NCBI GenBank assembly: GCA_001986395.2
Contig: MQVO02000166.1
Span: 1 to 18,457, forward strand
Direction of reading: 5' to 3'
DNA from: Irpex lacteus
Taxonomy: Eukaryota > Basidiomycota > Agaricomycetes > Polyporales > Irpicaceae
DNA length: 18,457 bases
Shown here: positions 17,718 to 18,457 of the stretch, piece by piece
Numbering within the stretch: the stretch's first letter is position 1
How the letters are laid out: each line of letters begins with the position of its first letter
Notes under the pieces: model-generated
What the model was told of the DNA's origin: nothing
The model's database searches: none
What the model saw: the letters and a program-made list of their open reading frames with translations, nothing else
Made by a program: the position numbers and the translations under genes

Positions 17718-18075
17718 CCTTTACCTGAGATAAGCTTTCATGAGTGTTTTTAATATAATAATTATCAATTAGTAACTATAAATATCAGCGGTTATAAAGT
17801 AGCCTTATAGCTCCTATTCAGATCGTTCTAATCTATAGGACCACCAATTTTTTTTGTGGAGCTAATATAAATTAAAATAAAATAGAGTTAGTTAGCCAAA
17901 GTAAAATTAGATATTAAATATATTTTATTTATTTTTTATTATTTTTTTTTCTTTAAGATTTTTTGTTCTTTATCACTGCTCATTATTTTATAGAATAAGA
18001 GTTAAAATTAAAGAATATATAATTTGAACTAGGAATTATTTTATAATACAAAGGGGGTATACATATATAAATAAA
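17718..18075. other. AT-rich spacer downstream of cox3
   Basis: No gene seen. It contains long T runs near 17930-17960 and nothing recognisable before the cox3 stop codon. Confidence 0.5.
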
Positions 18076-18457
18076 TTAGTTTCCTCCCCAGTAGTATACT
18101 GCTATGAATAAGAATAACCAAACTACATCCACAAAGTGCCAGTTAAAATACCAGCTTCAAAACCTTGATGGTGACTATTTGTGAAGTGATACTGTACTAT
18201 TCTAAAGAATCCTACTGTGATAAAGATTGTTCCTACTATAACATGAATTCCATGTAACCCTGTTGAAGCATAGAATGCTGAACAAATACTGAATCTGATA
18301 TAGAGAAAGCTGCTTCTGAGTATTCATAATATTGTAAAGAAGTGAAATTACAGCTAAAAATTATTGTTAATAATGTTCCTTTATTGCACCTTTTCTATCT
18401 CCTTGTATTAAAGCATGGTGACCGTATGTTACAAAAGCACCACTAGATAACAATAAA
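18076..18457 (-). pseudogene. cox3: cox3, 3' part with three small indels (runs off the window)
   Basis: Cytochrome c oxidase subunit III, a core membrane subunit of complex IV. - strand pieces read [74 protein letters not shown] and WLFLFIAVYYWGGN to TAA 18076-18078. The signature [19 protein letters not shown] is clear. Three frame breaks occur: GCAATAAAGGAAC (near 18375), GTATTTGTTCAGC where GG is expected (near 18282), and ATTTTAACTGG where TTTTATACTGG is expected (near 18154). Each is one or a few bases at a short run, so either this is a pseudogene or the assembly has indel errors. Codons are moderately AT-rich and Trp is TGG. Confidence 0.9.

Overview
The window is an AT-rich stretch of fungal mitochondrial DNA, most likely from a large, repeat-rich mitogenome of a filamentous fungus. 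An agaricomycete is my guess; the sequence does not prove it. The evidence is pieces of cox1, cox3, nad1 and nad4, LAGLIDADG homing-endonuclease pieces, two intact tRNA genes present twice, TGA read as Trp in at least one cox1 exon, and a family of palindromes of the form CCCCAAAAAACTAG...CTAGTTTTTTGGGG. I see no complete core respiratory gene.

Layout. (1) 1-378 and 4199-9045 form copy A of a ~5.2 kb direct duplication. Copy B is 10999-16191. The duplicated unit holds a LAGLIDADG C-terminal piece (-), a nad1 scrap (+), a decayed ~220-codon reading frame (+), a long single-pass membrane ORF with an acidic/polar tail (-), tRNA-Asn and tRNA-Pro (-), and a second decayed reading frame (-). (2) 379-4198 interrupts copy A only. 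It is a patchwork of cox1 exon, the two halves of a LAGLIDADG endonuclease in swapped order, two nad4 pieces and palindromes. It is bounded by a 35-bp direct repeat that is present once at the matching point of copy B, so copy B looks like the repeat-mediated deletion product of an A-like form (or A the insertion product). (3) 9046-10998 is the spacer between the copies. It carries a yeast-like, TGA-using cox1 exon fused in frame to an unrelated tail, a truncated hydrophobic ORF and a second, divergent nad1 scrap. (4) 16192-18075 holds palindromes, a small ORF and a GC-richer block that may be a ribozyme-intron remnant. (5) 18076-18457 is the 3' part of cox3 (-), running off the window.

The only features that look intact are the tRNA pair, present twice, and the large ORF in copy B (551 codons from ATG; about 609 if the open N-terminal extension and a TGA=Trp read-through are included). 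In copy A this ORF is broken by loss of one A from an AAA run. The copies differ almost only by single-base homopolymer indels, and cox3 carries three small indels, so sequencing error must be separated from true decay. Taken together, the window looks like a recombination hotspot in which gene pieces have been shuffled between short repeats and palindromes.
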